This document shows, piece by piece, positions 52,352 through 62,946 of a DNA stretch of 64,000 nt. The notes beneath the pieces were generated by a model that saw only the letters and a list, made by a program, of their open reading frames with translations, did not search any database and had not been told where the DNA came from. The stretch's first letter is position 1. Each line of letters begins with the position of its first letter. Source of the DNA: Prostheceraeus crozeri (Eukaryota > Platyhelminthes > Polycladida > Euryleptidae). A program made the position numbers and the translations under genes. The DNA is taken from positions 1-64,000 of the forward strand of contig CAJQUW010000522.1 of the NCBI GenBank assembly GCA_907163375.1. The letters are read 5' to 3'.

Positions 52352-53690
52352 ATGTCTTGTCTTATCGAAAATAAATTTAGATTAGACGATCCTCCGTTCG
52401 TCAGTTACAATCAAAAAAAGAATGACTATATAAGAATTGCTATGAATCCCGGATCTTCCAGTAGAGTAAATACTGGAGGAGATTTAATCTTTGAAGTTGA
52501 TAATCAGCAAAGTTATATATATCTACCTGATTCATTTTTACACTGTGAATATTCTTTATATAGTGATGCCAATTTTACAACACCATTACCAGATAGCGAT
52601 AATATTGCATTAGAGAATAATTTTTTTCCAAGATTATTTACACAAATGCCTTTAGATGTTGCAACTCAAAATATAGAAACAATAAGTGATTCTCCAGGTG
52701 TAATTGATACAATGCTTAGATTTGTAACAATTGGTGAAAATAATAAAAAGCATGAAATCGAAGGTTGGTTTCCTGATACTAATGATGGTATAATTATTGA
52801 TGATTTAACTCACGCTGGAACAGATGCAGCAGGAATTGCGAAAGATGTAGAAAATATTGCAAATCATTTAAATAAAACAAACAATACTGCCTATAAAGAA
52901 AGACGTGAATTTAACAAGAAAAGTAAACAGACAGTAAATTGGTCATTGTCTCCATTATTCGGATATTTAGATTATGACAAAATATCATATCAATTAAAAT
53001 TTAAATTAATAATTCATCGTACAGCAAATAATGAATTAATCTTTTTTGGTAAGACTGGAAAAAAAGCATATTTAAAAATTGATAGACTTGAATGGTGGAT
53101 TAAGCATATTACTCCTAGTTTAGAGGTTGAAACAGCTATTGCAAAAAGATTAAATACTAACAAACCAATTCCAGTAAATTTTCTAAAGCGTACTGCTAGT
53201 TCAGTAACTTTTTCCGAACAAAGATTTAACTGGCATTTTACTAGAACTGCGAATACTCCAAGATATTTATTACTAACATTTCAAAGAAATAATTCTCCAA
53301 GTTTTGATAAGAACAATAATCTTTTTCATATTGATACAATTCGAAGTTTACAAGTTGCTTTAAATCAAACCCGTTATCCAATTGATCCATTAAGATTCGA
53401 TGATACCAATAATCAATTTATGGAAGGATATGATGCTTATAAAAATCTTTGTATAGAATTTGGAGTTGAACCACAATTAACTCCTGGAGATTGGAGTCAT
53501 TTATATCCAATTTTCTGTTTCGATTTAAGTGCACAATCTGAAGTTATTATCAAGACTGGTTGTGATGTAACAATTAATATTGAAAAAAAGATTCCACAAC
53601 TTCATTGATGGCTTATGGTTTATTGCTAGAAGATGTAAAATATTCTATTGAAGTTCTTAATGGAAAGATGGCTAGGATAGGTTAGCAACC
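52352..53690 (+). pseudogene. Major capsid protein, frameshift near the C-terminus (B)
   Basis: The first 413 or so residues are open, starting MSCLIENKFRLDDPPF. It has two β-rich halves, the second with LTPGDWSHLYPIFCFDLSAQ and a final CDVTINIEKK strand, matching the double-jelly-roll capsid family of Polintons. One A is missing from a run at about 53585 compared with element A, so the last 35 residues (MAYGLLLEDVKYSIEVLNGK) are out of frame. The C-terminal end was also altered by about 35 bp of extra GC-rich sequence. Confidence 0.85.
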
Positions 53691-53693
53691 TGA

Positions 53694-53706
53694 GGACCTT
53701 TGGTCC
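53694..53706. terminator. GC hairpin after the capsid gene (B)
   Basis: GGACC-TTT-GGTCC forms a 5-bp stem just beyond the capsid frame, within an insertion of about 35 bp that is absent from element A. A role in 3'-end formation is conjectural. Confidence 0.3.
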
Positions 53707-53843
53707 GATCGGCTGAAGCCTCTGAACAAAGTTCTATTGGTTAATTAAAATTTTTGATAACTCAAAATTTTGTTCTTAACTTAAAAATTTTTCATAACTA
53801 GAATAGATTAAAATTTTTCGTAACTTAAAATTTTTTATTAAAA

Positions 53844-54308
53844 ATGTCGGAAGCGAAAAGTAATAATAATAATAAAACTGTTGAATTAAAATTACGTAAC
53901 ATTGTTGACAAAAATACACCTAAAACTATTGCGATTAACAAAAAAAAGTATTACATAAGTAAACCAATGATAGAGAATATTCAATTACAAGAAGAAAAGA
54001 ATGGAGGGATTCTCCCATTAATTCCACTAATAATAGGAGGTATAGCAGCAGCAGGAAGTGTTGCAGCCGGAACAGCTGGTATTGTCCAAGCAGTAAAAAA
54101 AAATAAATCAGATAAGGCAGCATTAGAAGAACAAAAACGTCATAATAGAGAGTTAGAGAAAGTTGCTAAGGGTGAAGGAATAGTAGATAATTTTATTAGT
54201 AAATTAAATTTAGTTGATGAAGGTAAACGAGTTCTGAAAAATGTATTCCGCAATGTTGATGATTTAATTGAAATTAAAGAAACTAAAGATGGTCTGGAAT
54301 ATATCTAA
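53844..54308 (+). CDS. Small Gly/Ala-rich membrane-active protein (B)
   Basis: 154 residues. The N-terminal MSEAKSNNNNKTVELKLRN is polar. A hydrophobic core GGILPLIPLIIGGIAAAGS follows, then VAAGTAGIVQAVKKNKSDKA and a charged helix with VDNFISKLNLVDEGKRVL. This arrangement is common to pX/pVI-like small virion proteins of adenovirus-related elements. The frame ends a few codons earlier than in A because of a base change (LEYI). It lies between capsid and PLA2 genes on one strand. Confidence 0.65.
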   Translation: MSEAKSNNNNKTVELKLRNIVDKNTPKTIAINKKKYYISKPMIENIQLQEEKNGGILPLIPLIIGGIAAAGSVAAGTAGIVQAVKKNKSDKAALEEQKRHNRELEKVAKGEGIVDNFISKLNLVDEGKRVLKNVFRNVDDLIEIKETKDGLEYI

Positions 54309-54350
54309 GTCCTAGTATGATTCGGTAAAACATTTATTTTATCTTTTGAA

Positions 54351-54773
54351 ATGAATTCTATAAATTCCGAAAAGTTAATTAAATTAAAAATTGCTAATTT
54401 AGATTTATTGAATGATCTCTTAAAAGTACATAAACCCCTAAATTGTCAGCACATCGATCCGCTGCACAGCGGAGGTGACATACAAAAAACATTAGAAAAC
54501 TTTCCTGGATTTATTTGGAGTAAATATTCAAAAGAAAAACATCTACCTGGTCATAACCTTACTGGCCTCGGCACAAGATTAGATTTAAGACTAGATGAGA
54601 ATAATAATCCAAAACCCGGTGAAGAGCCAATAAATAGAGTAGATTCGGCAGCTTACAGACATGATTTAGCTTATCGAAATCATGACCGAAGTTCTCGTCA
54701 TGTAGCTGATAAGAAAATGATAGAAGAATTAGATAGTATTCAAAATCCTCATTTTGAGAAAGAATTGAAATAA
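54351..54773 (+). CDS. Phospholipase A2-like protein (B)
   Basis: 140 residues, intact. After a helical N-terminus (residues 1-35) comes a spacer CQHIDPLHSGGD. The domain proper is FPGFIWSKYSKEKHLPGHNL, a calcium-loop-like LTGLGTRLD, and SAAYRHDLAYRNHD with the HD catalytic pair near residues 103-104, as in parvovirus VP1-type PLA2. It lacks the many cysteines of secreted PLA2, again as in viral forms. Its stop overlaps the integrase start by one base (TAATG), which suggests translational coupling or tight packing. Confidence 0.75.
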   Translation: MNSINSEKLIKLKIANLDLLNDLLKVHKPLNCQHIDPLHSGGDIQKTLENFPGFIWSKYSKEKHLPGHNLTGLGTRLDLRLDENNNPKPGEEPINRVDSAAYRHDLAYRNHDRSSRHVADKKMIEELDSIQNPHFEKELK

Positions 54774-55621
54774 TGTTTGTTAAGAAAGCTTTACAAGCTA
54801 AAATGCTTTTTGGCCAGGGTTTAACTGAAACCTACGCGTCTGAAGTTCATAAAGAATACAGAAGGCCTAAATATTTATTAAAAGTAAAAGTATTTTATAA
54901 AGATGATATTTGGAGTGCTGAACTTATTCATATGCCGAATGAAAAAGATTATAAATACACATTGACCGTTATAGATTTATATACACGATACGCTTGGATG
55001 AAGCCTTTAAAAAACAAAAGTGGTCTGTCAGTTAAATATGCGTTTGAAGAAATCTTTAAAGAAACTAATAGAAAGCCAAAGAAGCTATTCGTTGATAAAG
55101 GGTCCGAGTTTTACAATCGAAATGTTAGGCCACTATTTGAAACTGTTTATTCAACTAAAAATGCAGGAAAGGCTGTAGTAATAGAGCGATTTAATAGATC
55201 ATTAAAAAATAAATTATTTAAGAAATTTACAGAACAAGGTAATCAGAAATGGTTAAAAATATTACCAGGAATTGTAGATGAGTATAACAATAAGATTCAT
55301 TCAGGTATTGAAGAAACTCCAAAGAATGCTTCTGACGATCTTGATTTAATAGGAAAGAAAATATTCGAAAATAATTATTCGAATGAGAATAATCCAAATT
55401 TACAGAAACTTAAGCCGAAATTTAAGATTGGAGATAGAGTTAGAATATTTAAGTATAAGAATAAATTTGAAAAAGGCTTTGTTGGTTATTGGACTAACGA
55501 AATATTTGAAGTTTGTAAAATAAATCAAACTTATCCGATTACTTACGAAATCAAAGATTTAGATAATGAAGATATCAGAGGCCGATTTTATAAAAATGAA
55601 TTACAACGAAGTGATTTTTAA
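54773..55621 (+). CDS. Retroviral-type integrase (B)
   Basis: An intact 282-residue DDE integrase of the Polinton family. The first catalytic Asp lies in DDIWSAELIHM (about 43), the second in LFVDKGSEFYNRNV (about 106), and the Glu in AVVIERFNRSLKN (about 138). The C-terminal SH3/chromo-like domain starts FKIGDRVRIFKYKNKF. The N-terminal zinc domain is short or absent. It would insert the linear element and produce 6-bp duplications. It converges with the protease gene. Confidence 0.9.
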   Translation: MFVKKALQAKMLFGQGLTETYASEVHKEYRRPKYLLKVKVFYKDDIWSAELIHMPNEKDYKYTLTVIDLYTRYAWMKPLKNKSGLSVKYAFEEIFKETNRKPKKLFVDKGSEFYNRNVRPLFETVYSTKNAGKAVVIERFNRSLKNKLFKKFTEQGNQKWLKILPGIVDEYNNKIHSGIEETPKNASDDLDLIGKKIFENNYSNENNPNLQKLKPKFKIGDRVRIFKYKNKFEKGFVGYWTNEIFEVCKINQTYPITYEIKDLDNEDIRGRFYKNELQRSDF

Positions 55622-55657
55622 CCTTTAGGTGCCGCTTTAGCTAGCTTCGCTTGATTT

Positions 55658-56119
55658 TTAATTATCATTATTATTTTTCAATTCTAACATAATATCAAGA
55701 AATGGTACTCCTTTTTGTAATTTTAATAAAACATAAAGACATAATTGACCACAACAAGTTGTTCCTGGTTTTTGAATTTGAATGTTATTATAAGTTCCAT
55801 TGCCAAGTAATTCTTTGACTTCATTTGTAGGGGGAAGTCCATAAGAGTCGAACCAATAGTTCTCAGCCTCTGGGCGGTCGAAATAATACTTAGAACCGTT
55901 TATATTTCTATGCCCCGCTGACCAATGTACTCCTTTTTGATCTGACGTGTGAAGATGTGTTATGAAATGTACAGTTGGTTTATTTTTTATCAATTGTAAC
56001 TCGTCTCTCATCAATATGTGAAAATTCTTTATTCCCAATTGATTAGCAATTTTCTTTAGAGCAAAATTTGTAGTTGTTTGCGTTCCATATAATTTTAAGA
56101 ACTCGGTAATGCTAGACAT
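55658..56119 (-). CDS. Adenain-like cysteine protease (B)
   Basis: 153 residues, intact. The His region is GVHWSAGHRN, the acidic segment WFDSYGLPP and the catalytic Cys region TTCCGQLCLYVL. Compared with element A there is a short extra stretch (RPEAENYW) before the FDSYG segment, apparently a local duplication. It processes virion proteins in adenovirus-like systems. It is preceded by a partial duplicate of itself at 56248-56439 on the same strand. Confidence 0.85.
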   Translation of the reverse strand: MSSITEFLKLYGTQTTTNFALKKIANQLGIKNFHILMRDELQLIKNKPTVHFITHLHTSDQKGVHWSAGHRNINGSKYYFDRPEAENYWFDSYGLPPTNEVKELLGNGTYNNIQIQKPGTTCCGQLCLYVLLKLQKGVPFLDIMLELKNNNDN

Positions 56120-56247
56120 TTTATAATAAAAAAATTTCTTACAAGGACCCCTAGAAGTCAGAAGGGGGGTATTGATTTAAAACTGTCCCATAATGATGAC
56201 TTTCCTTACTATTTATTCGATTTTGAAGTGATTTAATTTTATCTAAA

Positions 56248-56439
56248 TTAAAAAGTGACATTGTAAGGAATCGGTTTATTAGCAGAGTTAGTGGTTCGGA
56301 CATCTTTAATCAACTGCAATTCATTTCTCATCAATATGTGAAAATTATTTATTCCCAATTGATTAGCAATTTTCTTTAGATCAAATTTCGTTGTTGTTTG
56401 TTTGCCATATATTTTTAAGAACTCGGTCAGGCCAGTCAT
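56248..56439 (-). CDS. N-terminal duplicate of the protease (B)
   Basis: The 63 codons MTGLTEFLKIYGKQTTTKFD to about residue 45 match the start of the protease gene and then diverge without His or Cys catalytic residues. It is open here but broken in element A (5956-6128). The spacer to the full gene, with AAAATCG and CCCCCTTCTGACTTCTAGGG, is also shared. It could be a promoter-plus-start duplication or encode a small regulatory peptide. Confidence 0.5.
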   Translation of the reverse strand: MTGLTEFLKIYGKQTTTKFDLKKIANQLGINNFHILMRNELQLIKDVRTTNSANKPIPYNVTF

Positions 56440-56558
56440 TTTACATGAGATAAATTGTTTCTATTATATTCCCGTAAATGTGAAATTAGAAACAACACAT
56501 GGATATTTCAATATTTATATTTACAAAAATGCAACCACACAAGTCTACAAATATTGAT

Positions 56559-56873
56559 GTCCACAGCGTGGACAACGAATTTTCGTTCTCCAGTAAAAGA
56601 AAATAAAATCAGCTACTACTATTCAACTTCTTTAAAACAATCGTTTATTAACTATAATATTACAAATTGCATTAACAACATGTCCACAGCGCGGACAACG
56701 AATTTTCGTTCTCCAGTAAAAGAAAATAAAATCAGCTACTACTATTCAACTTCTTTAAAACAATCGGTTATTAACTATAATTTTACAAATTGCATTAACA
56801 ACATGTCCACAGCGTGGACAACGAATTTTCGTTCTCCAGTAAAAGAAAATAAAATCAGCTACTACTACTTTTA
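56559..56873. repeat. Tandem repeat of 122-123 bp, about 2.6 copies (B)
   Basis: The unit starts at TGTCCACAGCGTGGAC (56559, 56681, 56804). Each copy contains the hairpin GTCCAC-AGC-GTGGAC followed by AACGAATTTTCGTTCTCC, itself partly self-complementary (ACGAATTTTCGT). An open plus-strand frame across the array is probably a by-product. It sits between protease duplicate and orphan gene; no equivalent was seen in A. Confidence 0.85.
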
Positions 56874-56881
56874 AGTTTCTT

Positions 56882-57552
56882 TTAAGCTTCTTTCCAAAAG
56901 TTTTCATATTTCCGAAGACAATCTTCTAACAAAGATAAATTCGATTTCAAAAAACGTAAGGGTACATTTAGTCTACAAATCTTTGGAAAAATAGATGCCA
57001 TCTTACCTAATTTAATTGCAAATGCAATTTCAGTCCTTGAATAAGAAATGTTATTAGTTTGCAACAAATGTTGAAAGTATGCCTTATCCTTTTCACACAG
57101 ATCCAGTAAATAATTCGCGTGTTTTCCCAGGTAGATTTTCATCATTATGTTAATAACGTTATTTTTCTTCTCCATCACATAAAGAGTATTTAAATTTGCA
57201 ATGGCTTTATCAGTATCTCCTGAAGGCTCAACAAAGTCTTCTAAGGAATCCACAAATTCATATCGGGTAGATAAAGACGTCGATAATTGATGATGAAGGT
57301 CGTCAATCTTTCCGCCCCTTTCTCTTTCTTTCTTTTCTTTCACGAGTAAGCGTTTTGGTTTCTTCTCCGTTTTCTTGCCTTATCAAAGAATGTAGGGTCA
57401 AAAATAATAGGAAATTTCTCCATTTGTTCAATGATGAAAGTGTCATATTCTTCCTTCTTATCATTGGAAATATATCGTTTTGAAATTTCTGCAAATAACT
57501 CCGGAAACGTAGCAATAATGTTTGACTGCTCTTCGATAACTTCTTGTGTCAT
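56882..57552 (-). pseudogene. Unknown protein beside the right TIR of element B, frameshifted
   Basis: Two overlapping frames, 57340-57552 (MTQEVIEEQSNIIATFPELF) and 56882-57343, together give about 220 residues. The second ends with YSRTEIAFAIKLGKMASIFP and FLKSNLSLLEDCLRKYENFW, similar in pattern to the ORF at 4877-5554. The function is unknown. A basic run (RKRRRNQ / KEKKERERGG) marks the frame change. Orientation relative to the protease gene is the reverse of element A. Confidence 0.5.
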
Positions 57553-57867
57553 GACTGATCACAGCGCAGCACACGATACAATGACAAACGATAGAGAGAA
57601 ATGAAAACAGTACAGCTGGCAGATGTCTTAACGTCATACGGGTGTGCTGACGCACTGGTAAGAATTAAAACAACTTGCCTAACGTACAATTAAAATCTCA
57701 TTGTTTCACAGAGTAGTAGCAGTAGCAGCTGTTTGTTCTTTAATACATTGTTTCCTTTCAAATGTTTGAGTGGGGGGTCACAGCTCTTTGCTCTGAAATG
57801 CTTTTCTTCATAAATGCGAGAAGCAGATGTTCTCTACAATTGAGTGATCATCTGAGTGCAAAGCAGT

Positions 57868-58484
57868 AGCAACTACTGGAATTACTAAAACTCCTGAAGA
57901 TATAACAATTGTAAAAGCACCTAAACTTATTGTTAAGAATATGCCAATTCCTTCAAATATTATTAGACACATAATTTTAGTTATCTCATATTTTAAAACC
58001 TGAAAAATGGATAAAATTCATGAATTTAGACGTTTTTAAAATTACCAATTTTTCTGATTTTACAGTGTCCTTGAACGGTCATGATTTTAAGGGAGTGTAA
58101 AATGTCATAATCACAAATTTGAGATTCTTAACTTTTATGATTTTACAGTGTCCTTGAACGGTCATGATTTGAACAAGAGAAAAAATAATCATAATCTCAA
58201 ATTTGAGATTTTGAAAAATTTGAAAAATTCGGTATTTTTAAAAACGCCTAAATTTATGAATTTAGGTCTTCATAACATGAAAAAAAATGACCTAAATTCA
58301 TGAATTTAGTCTTTTTTAAAAATACCAATTTTTCAAAAAATGGTACTTTTTAAATGGTCTAAATTTATGAATTTAGGTCTTAAAAACCTGAAAAAGGGTT
58401 AAAATTCATGAATTTATGTCGTTTTTAAAAATACCAATTTTTCTGAATTTTACAGTGTCCTGGAACGGTCTTCTTCCTATTACT
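57868..58484. repeat. Right terminal inverted repeat of element B
   Basis: It mirrors 32902-33405, with copies of the GACCGTTCCAGGACAC motif (inverse) at 58065-58080, 58148-58163 and the terminal 58455-58470. Its inner edge (57868-57956) is a fragment of the hydrophobic part of the TIR membrane-protein gene, with the gene's N-terminal half deleted at TTCCTTCAAATATT. The region 57553-57867 holds no gene I recognise. Confidence 0.8.
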
Positions 58485-58831
58485 GGCCTGAAAGGTAAAA
58501 TCTAAAAAATTTAATGTTTTTTGGAGTGACTCTGTCTTTTGCATTTTGTGGCCAAGCTTCGAGCCTACGCATCATTCAATTGGTCATCGTCTGCTCTAGC
58601 TGAAAATGTCTTTCATTTTAAGTTTCATGCGGGATTTTTGGCATAAAAATTCATTTAAAATTCAAAAGCACCTTGCTTTTGCATGTTCATGAAGAATATA
58701 TTTTTTGGATTGATGCAAAGAAATACAATACTGGCAGGTAGTTTGTGATATGATCACGCTTAAGAAAATAATCTTATTATAGGAAGGCATGAGCTTTAAA
58801 GCAATGGCAAGTCATAATTGCTAATAAGGTA

Positions 58832-61380
58832 GGTGAGCCAAATAAGGCCCAAACTCTAGAAATCAGTGTTAACGATACGCTGCTGCATTGCTGTGTCCAT
58901 GTGTGAATAGACAATGTTTTGTTTACCCGATTCATGAAGTTTCAGCGAAAAGCGCTGTGATTGATCCGTTCAGCAGCCTGTTGAAGTTGAGAAGTTGAGC
59001 GCGGGGACACGAATACTTTTTGACTGCAGTCATTGCGAGGGAAGATACACAGCCGTATGGAGGTGAGTGATTAGCTTTGCTGTGAAAATACTAACATTGA
59101 GAAGCAGAGAACTCGGAAAGTATGGTATGCGCATCTTTCAAATAGGTTTAAGCCTGCATTCATTGAATTATAGCGAATGTATAGAATGCTCATTATAAGG
59201 CCCGTTCGGCTTGCTGCAAGTTCAAAGTACTGTATCATAGATAACGCTATTTTTACAAGCATTTACGGTCAAATATGACTAGCCAAGCCATTGTTGGTGT
59301 GAATGAGGTTGCACAACACGTAATTTACCTAAATTAGACAATTTTTGTCAAAATCAACATCAAAATATAGTGACACTAAGTTTAAATGGGCCTTATTAAG
59401 AGCATTTTATTGTTACTATTTAAAAGTATTTTTTTGTGGCATGCCATTCGCGATCTAAATGAATGACTCATATTCATATCTAAATTAGGAAAAATATAAT
59501 TTAGAGAAATAGGAGATAGGCTAAGTAGCTATTCAAGAAAGCCTATTTTCTCTCGTTTCAGGCGAGGAATCGACAGAAGTGAGCTCCGTGGTCAAGCGAG
59601 TCACTGGTGGAAGCTTTGCGTGAACTGAGACAAGGCGTGCCTCAGCGAAAGGTTGGAGAAAAGTACGGTATTCCCCGCAGAACATTGAGAAACCATATGA
59701 AGACTGGGTCAGCAATCAAGCGTTTAGGCTGCGAACCAATACTTACTGCAGATCAAGAAAACGAGCTGGTGAGTCGCATTAAGCGTTTAGCTTCTGTTGG
59801 GTACCCCATAACAAGAAGAGTATTGAGAAGTTATGTGTATGAATATGTCACAGAAAACAATATTCCCAATCCATTTCAATCGAATCAAGCCGGGAGAAAG
59901 TAGTTCGACTTATTCATGGCAAAGCATCAAGATTTATCTATTCGTCGAGCGCAGCTGATGAATCATGCTAGAACTGTGAAACTGAACAAGGTCATCGTTT
60001 CGGAACACTTCAATTCTCTCAAAGAAGTCTTGAATCAGTTGAGCTTAGAAAGTCCTGAGAGAATATATAACATGGACGAGAAAGGCATCAGGCTAACACT
60101 CCATCGTCTTGACTGAAAAGGGCATCCGAAGAGTGCATGTCGTAGCCCCAGAACATGCAGAAAATGTCACTGTCGTAGCTTGCGTCAGCGCCATTGGCAA
60201 CGTTGTACCTCCGAAGATCCTGTTCAAAGGTGTTAACAAGAAACAATCCTACGGAAATGAATTGCCAACCGCATCTACGTTTGAGGTAACTGCTAAAGGT
60301 AGCATGACGAATGAGTGCTTCATCAAATGGATCGATCCCTTCTCCAAATTCAAACCGTCAGGCAACGTTCTTCTGATATTTGATGGCGCCAAGTGTCATC
60401 TTCACCCAACTATTGTTGATGCAGCTGAAGAGAAAGGTATCCACTTGTACTGTCTTCCTTCCAACACTACCCATGAATTACAACCTCTAGAAAAAGCTGT
60501 CTTCAGATCATTTGAAGCTTTCTGGGACGAAGAGGTTCTGCGTTTTGGCGACATAACCAAGACCGAAGACTGACAAAAGATCTATTTGGCAAGATCTTTA
60601 GCAAAGTGTGGCCTCGCGCTGTTACTCAGCAGAATATCACAAGTGGCTTCAGAGCATGTGGGATATATCCACTCGACGAAAACGCTATTCCAGAATGCGC
60701 GTTCTTACCCAGTGATCCAACCAATATACCCGCAGAAATCTACGATGCGACCGATGAATACGTTAGTGAGAGAGTTAATCAGCAGCCTTGCACAAGTGGA
60801 AGCTCACAGCAGTTGGTCACTGATGATACAATCCAGCCCATCAGATGATGAAAACTTCACTTGTTTCGAATGTGACGATCGCTTCAATTGAATTCAAGCT
60901 TCATCATGATTGGTAGATTTTTATATTCTGTTTTCAATTTTTCGAATCCCCTTGTTAAATAACACATTTTTTTATCATGTTTGCTTTGAAATTTTGAAAT
61001 GATGGGATATTTTGGCTCTTATTAAAATGGGTATAAATAAACAGGTAGCTGTTGGGAAGGTCTAACTGAATTAATTTCCATTTAGTTTGACATCAACGAC
61101 AATACGATGTGACTGGATGGGTTTAGGTTCATTATTTAAGCATAATACGGTCTTAACTGAACATGGTCCTTTTAAGGTACACAGCTCTAAATAAAGCCCA
61201 AAGTCATGTGAAATTTAAAATTAAAAGTACGACAACTTAATTTGCGACTTTTACGAAACGGAGCTAGGACAGCATTGTAAACATTGTAGCTGTACTTTTA
61301 GAGGCTTTTAAGTGAGTCAAAAAGTAAAAATCCGGCGTGTAGAGGCGATTTTCAAAGTGGTGGGCCTTGATAGGGTCACC
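58832..61380 (+). mobile_element. pogo/Tigger-like DNA transposon
   Basis: The ends are imperfect inverted repeats, left GGTGAGCCAAATAAGGCCCA and right complement GGTGACCCTATCAAGGCCCA, flanked by TA (58830-58831 and 61381-61382). Its size of 2.55 kb and DDE_1-type transposase fit the pogo/Tigger branch of the Tc1/mariner superfamily. The sequence between the element B TIR and this element (58491-58829) has no gene. Confidence 0.78.
59056..60891 (+). pseudogene. pogo/Tigger-like transposase, broken
   Basis: A tiny first exon may be ATGGAG with donor GTGAGT (59056-59061), with an acceptor TTTCTCTCGTTTCAG before 59560. The body has a Psq-type HTH (GVPQRKVGEKYGIPRRTLRN) and CENP-B-like segment. 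An in-frame TAG follows AGRK at about 59901, then a first catalytic Asp at NMDEKGI. A frameshift near 60110 precedes the second Asp in LLIFDGAKCH, and QPLEKAVF has Glu where QPLD is usual. The last part (60606-60848) is in another frame. It is a decayed copy. Confidence 0.75.
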
Positions 61381-61382
61381 TA

Positions 61383-62043
61383 CTTTACAACAAACCATAT
61401 TACCTCTCAAGGTTGTCATGGTATGGAGGACTTGTAAATTACTTTCTTCCTTCTGTATTGCTGTTATAATAAGTCAAATTCGTGTACATTTCTTCAAAAG
61501 TGCAAATTCTCATATCTCACATGTGGTGCTGCGTACGGGTTTCGTGTCAAGTTAATTTTATGAAATCGAAAGTGCATGCACATTGGGGATTTAATAAATG
61601 CTGAGTTACCACTCTACCTAAATATACTTACTCTATGATATAAACATTCTTTGAGTTGACAATCTACCCACTGTATCCCTGCTCTATCCGAGAAGAAGGC
61701 TTTCTGATAGGTACAGCGTTCCATCTCTCTCCACATTCTGATCTCTGCAATAAAAGAAATCCGTTGTTCAATGTACGTCGACTAGCTGTGACTGATATCT
61801 CTTTCATAATAGCAACACAAGCAACAAATAAAGGATAAAACTTTCTCTCCGTGAAGAAAACCTTTATCCTGTAGGCAAGCAGCATAGACGCTTTGGAAAC
61901 GATAGCTGTCAGGAATATATTGGCACTTAAACACACAATATCAAAGGAAGCGCAAACTTATCAGAATGCTTCCATCTGTGCAATGTGGAAGTTTGCTATT
62001 GGCAAAGAAAATTCTCTTTAAATGTCGATGAGCACATGATAAG
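61383..62043. other. No feature recognised
   Basis: Non-coding sequence of ordinary composition with only short chance ORFs; I see no repeat or motif that I can assign. Confidence 0.4.
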
Positions 62044-62946
62044 TTGCCACTCTTCATCCTTGAGATGCATCGTCACGTTATCAAGTTTCAAATCATCTTG
62101 TGCATCAGCACAATTGCAGTGGGCCAGTCATGCATGCGAGCTTCTCAAGTGATCATTCATCCTCCACGCAATGACCTCCACAGGAAAGATTTCTGTATTC
62201 AAGAAGCCTCTCGCTTTGACGCAGCTGCTCTTCGTGCTTTAGATAACGGCTCATGCGTCTTATACAGGTCCTGTAAGGATGTCAATGCAGCCAGGTCATC
62301 GTGTCCGCTTTACCGAAGAGTTCAACCAGGAGCTGAAGGTCTTCTGTTATTGAGAACAAGGTCTGATCGTGATCAAAATCCTTACACGTTTCTTGTCAGC
62401 AGCAGAGCAAACTCGACAGAAGAAGATGCGACCACAGTTGAGGCTAGCACCAACAATTACAAAAGTCCTCTGGCTGACGCGTTCCCGTCTCCATTCGATA
62501 CAATCAAATTGGCACTCTTAGATGGAAATAACAAAGAGGTCGTTGCTCTCAAATTCCGAATGACGCCTGGCGGTCGAATTAAAGAAGGTGCGTGGTTTGC
62601 TGCTCAGAATCTGATCTCAGCTCATCCTTGGAAAACTGAAAATCTTCAACACTCCAAAGTTAAAGGTTTTACAATGACAGCCGAGAAAACTGCACTGAGT
62701 CAATTTAACTTCCGTATCACTTTTACAGACCTGTCGATATGTTCTAACTCAGGGTATATGATCATTCTATCGTACATTAAAAGAACGTTCCTTAAGTGCT
62801 CTTGGGGAAAGCAGCAAGTTAATTACGCTTGGATCAATGACACAAACGGCGGAGGATTCATAGCAAGTGCACAATTAGCGTCTGAGTTCCGAATATATGG
62901 CATTATCAAAGTTGATGCGGGCCCTTTGTATGTGAGAATCGCATAA
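62044..62946 (+). CDS. Predicted secreted protein, unknown (candidate host gene)
   Basis: An intact 300-codon frame. The second Met (62065) gives MHRHVIKFQIILCISTIAVG, a plausible signal peptide, so translation may start there. The mature part has a Cys-rich segment (DFCIQE...NGSCVLYRSCKD...SSCPLYRRV). A likely β-rich domain follows (PSPFDTIKLALLDGNNKEVV, MTPGGRIKEGAWFAAQNL, FRITFTDLSICSNSGY, FLKCSWGKQQ) and ends YVRIA. I do not recognise a family. It could be a single-exon host gene or a larger exon. There is no link to the neighbouring transposons. Confidence 0.5.
   Translation: MPLFILEMHRHVIKFQIILCISTIAVGQSCMRASQVIIHPPRNDLHRKDFCIQEASRFDAAALRALDNGSCVLYRSCKDVNAARSSCPLYRRVQPGAEGLLLLRTRSDRDQNPYTFLVSSRANSTEEDATTVEASTNNYKSPLADAFPSPFDTIKLALLDGNNKEVVALKFRMTPGGRIKEGAWFAAQNLISAHPWKTENLQHSKVKGFTMTAEKTALSQFNFRITFTDLSICSNSGYMIILSYIKRTFLKCSWGKQQVNYAWINDTNGGGFIASAQLASEFRIYGIIKVDAGPLYVRIA

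Larger units (their letters stand above)
32902..58484. mobile_element. Element B: second Polinton/Maverick-like element
   Basis: Inverted termini AGTAATAGGAAGAAGACCG are flanked by GGCCTG. It carries the same core genes as element A in the opposite overall direction, but a different TIR subfamily and a different accessory gene. It spans 25.6 kb; nested gypsy (about 5.5 kb), mariner (1.65 kb) and an unidentified 0.65-kb insert leave about 18 kb. Integrase, protease, PLA2-like and both membrane-active proteins are intact here. Polymerase, fibre and others are broken. Its TIR-gene end faces that of element A across only about 0.8 kb. Confidence 0.9.
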
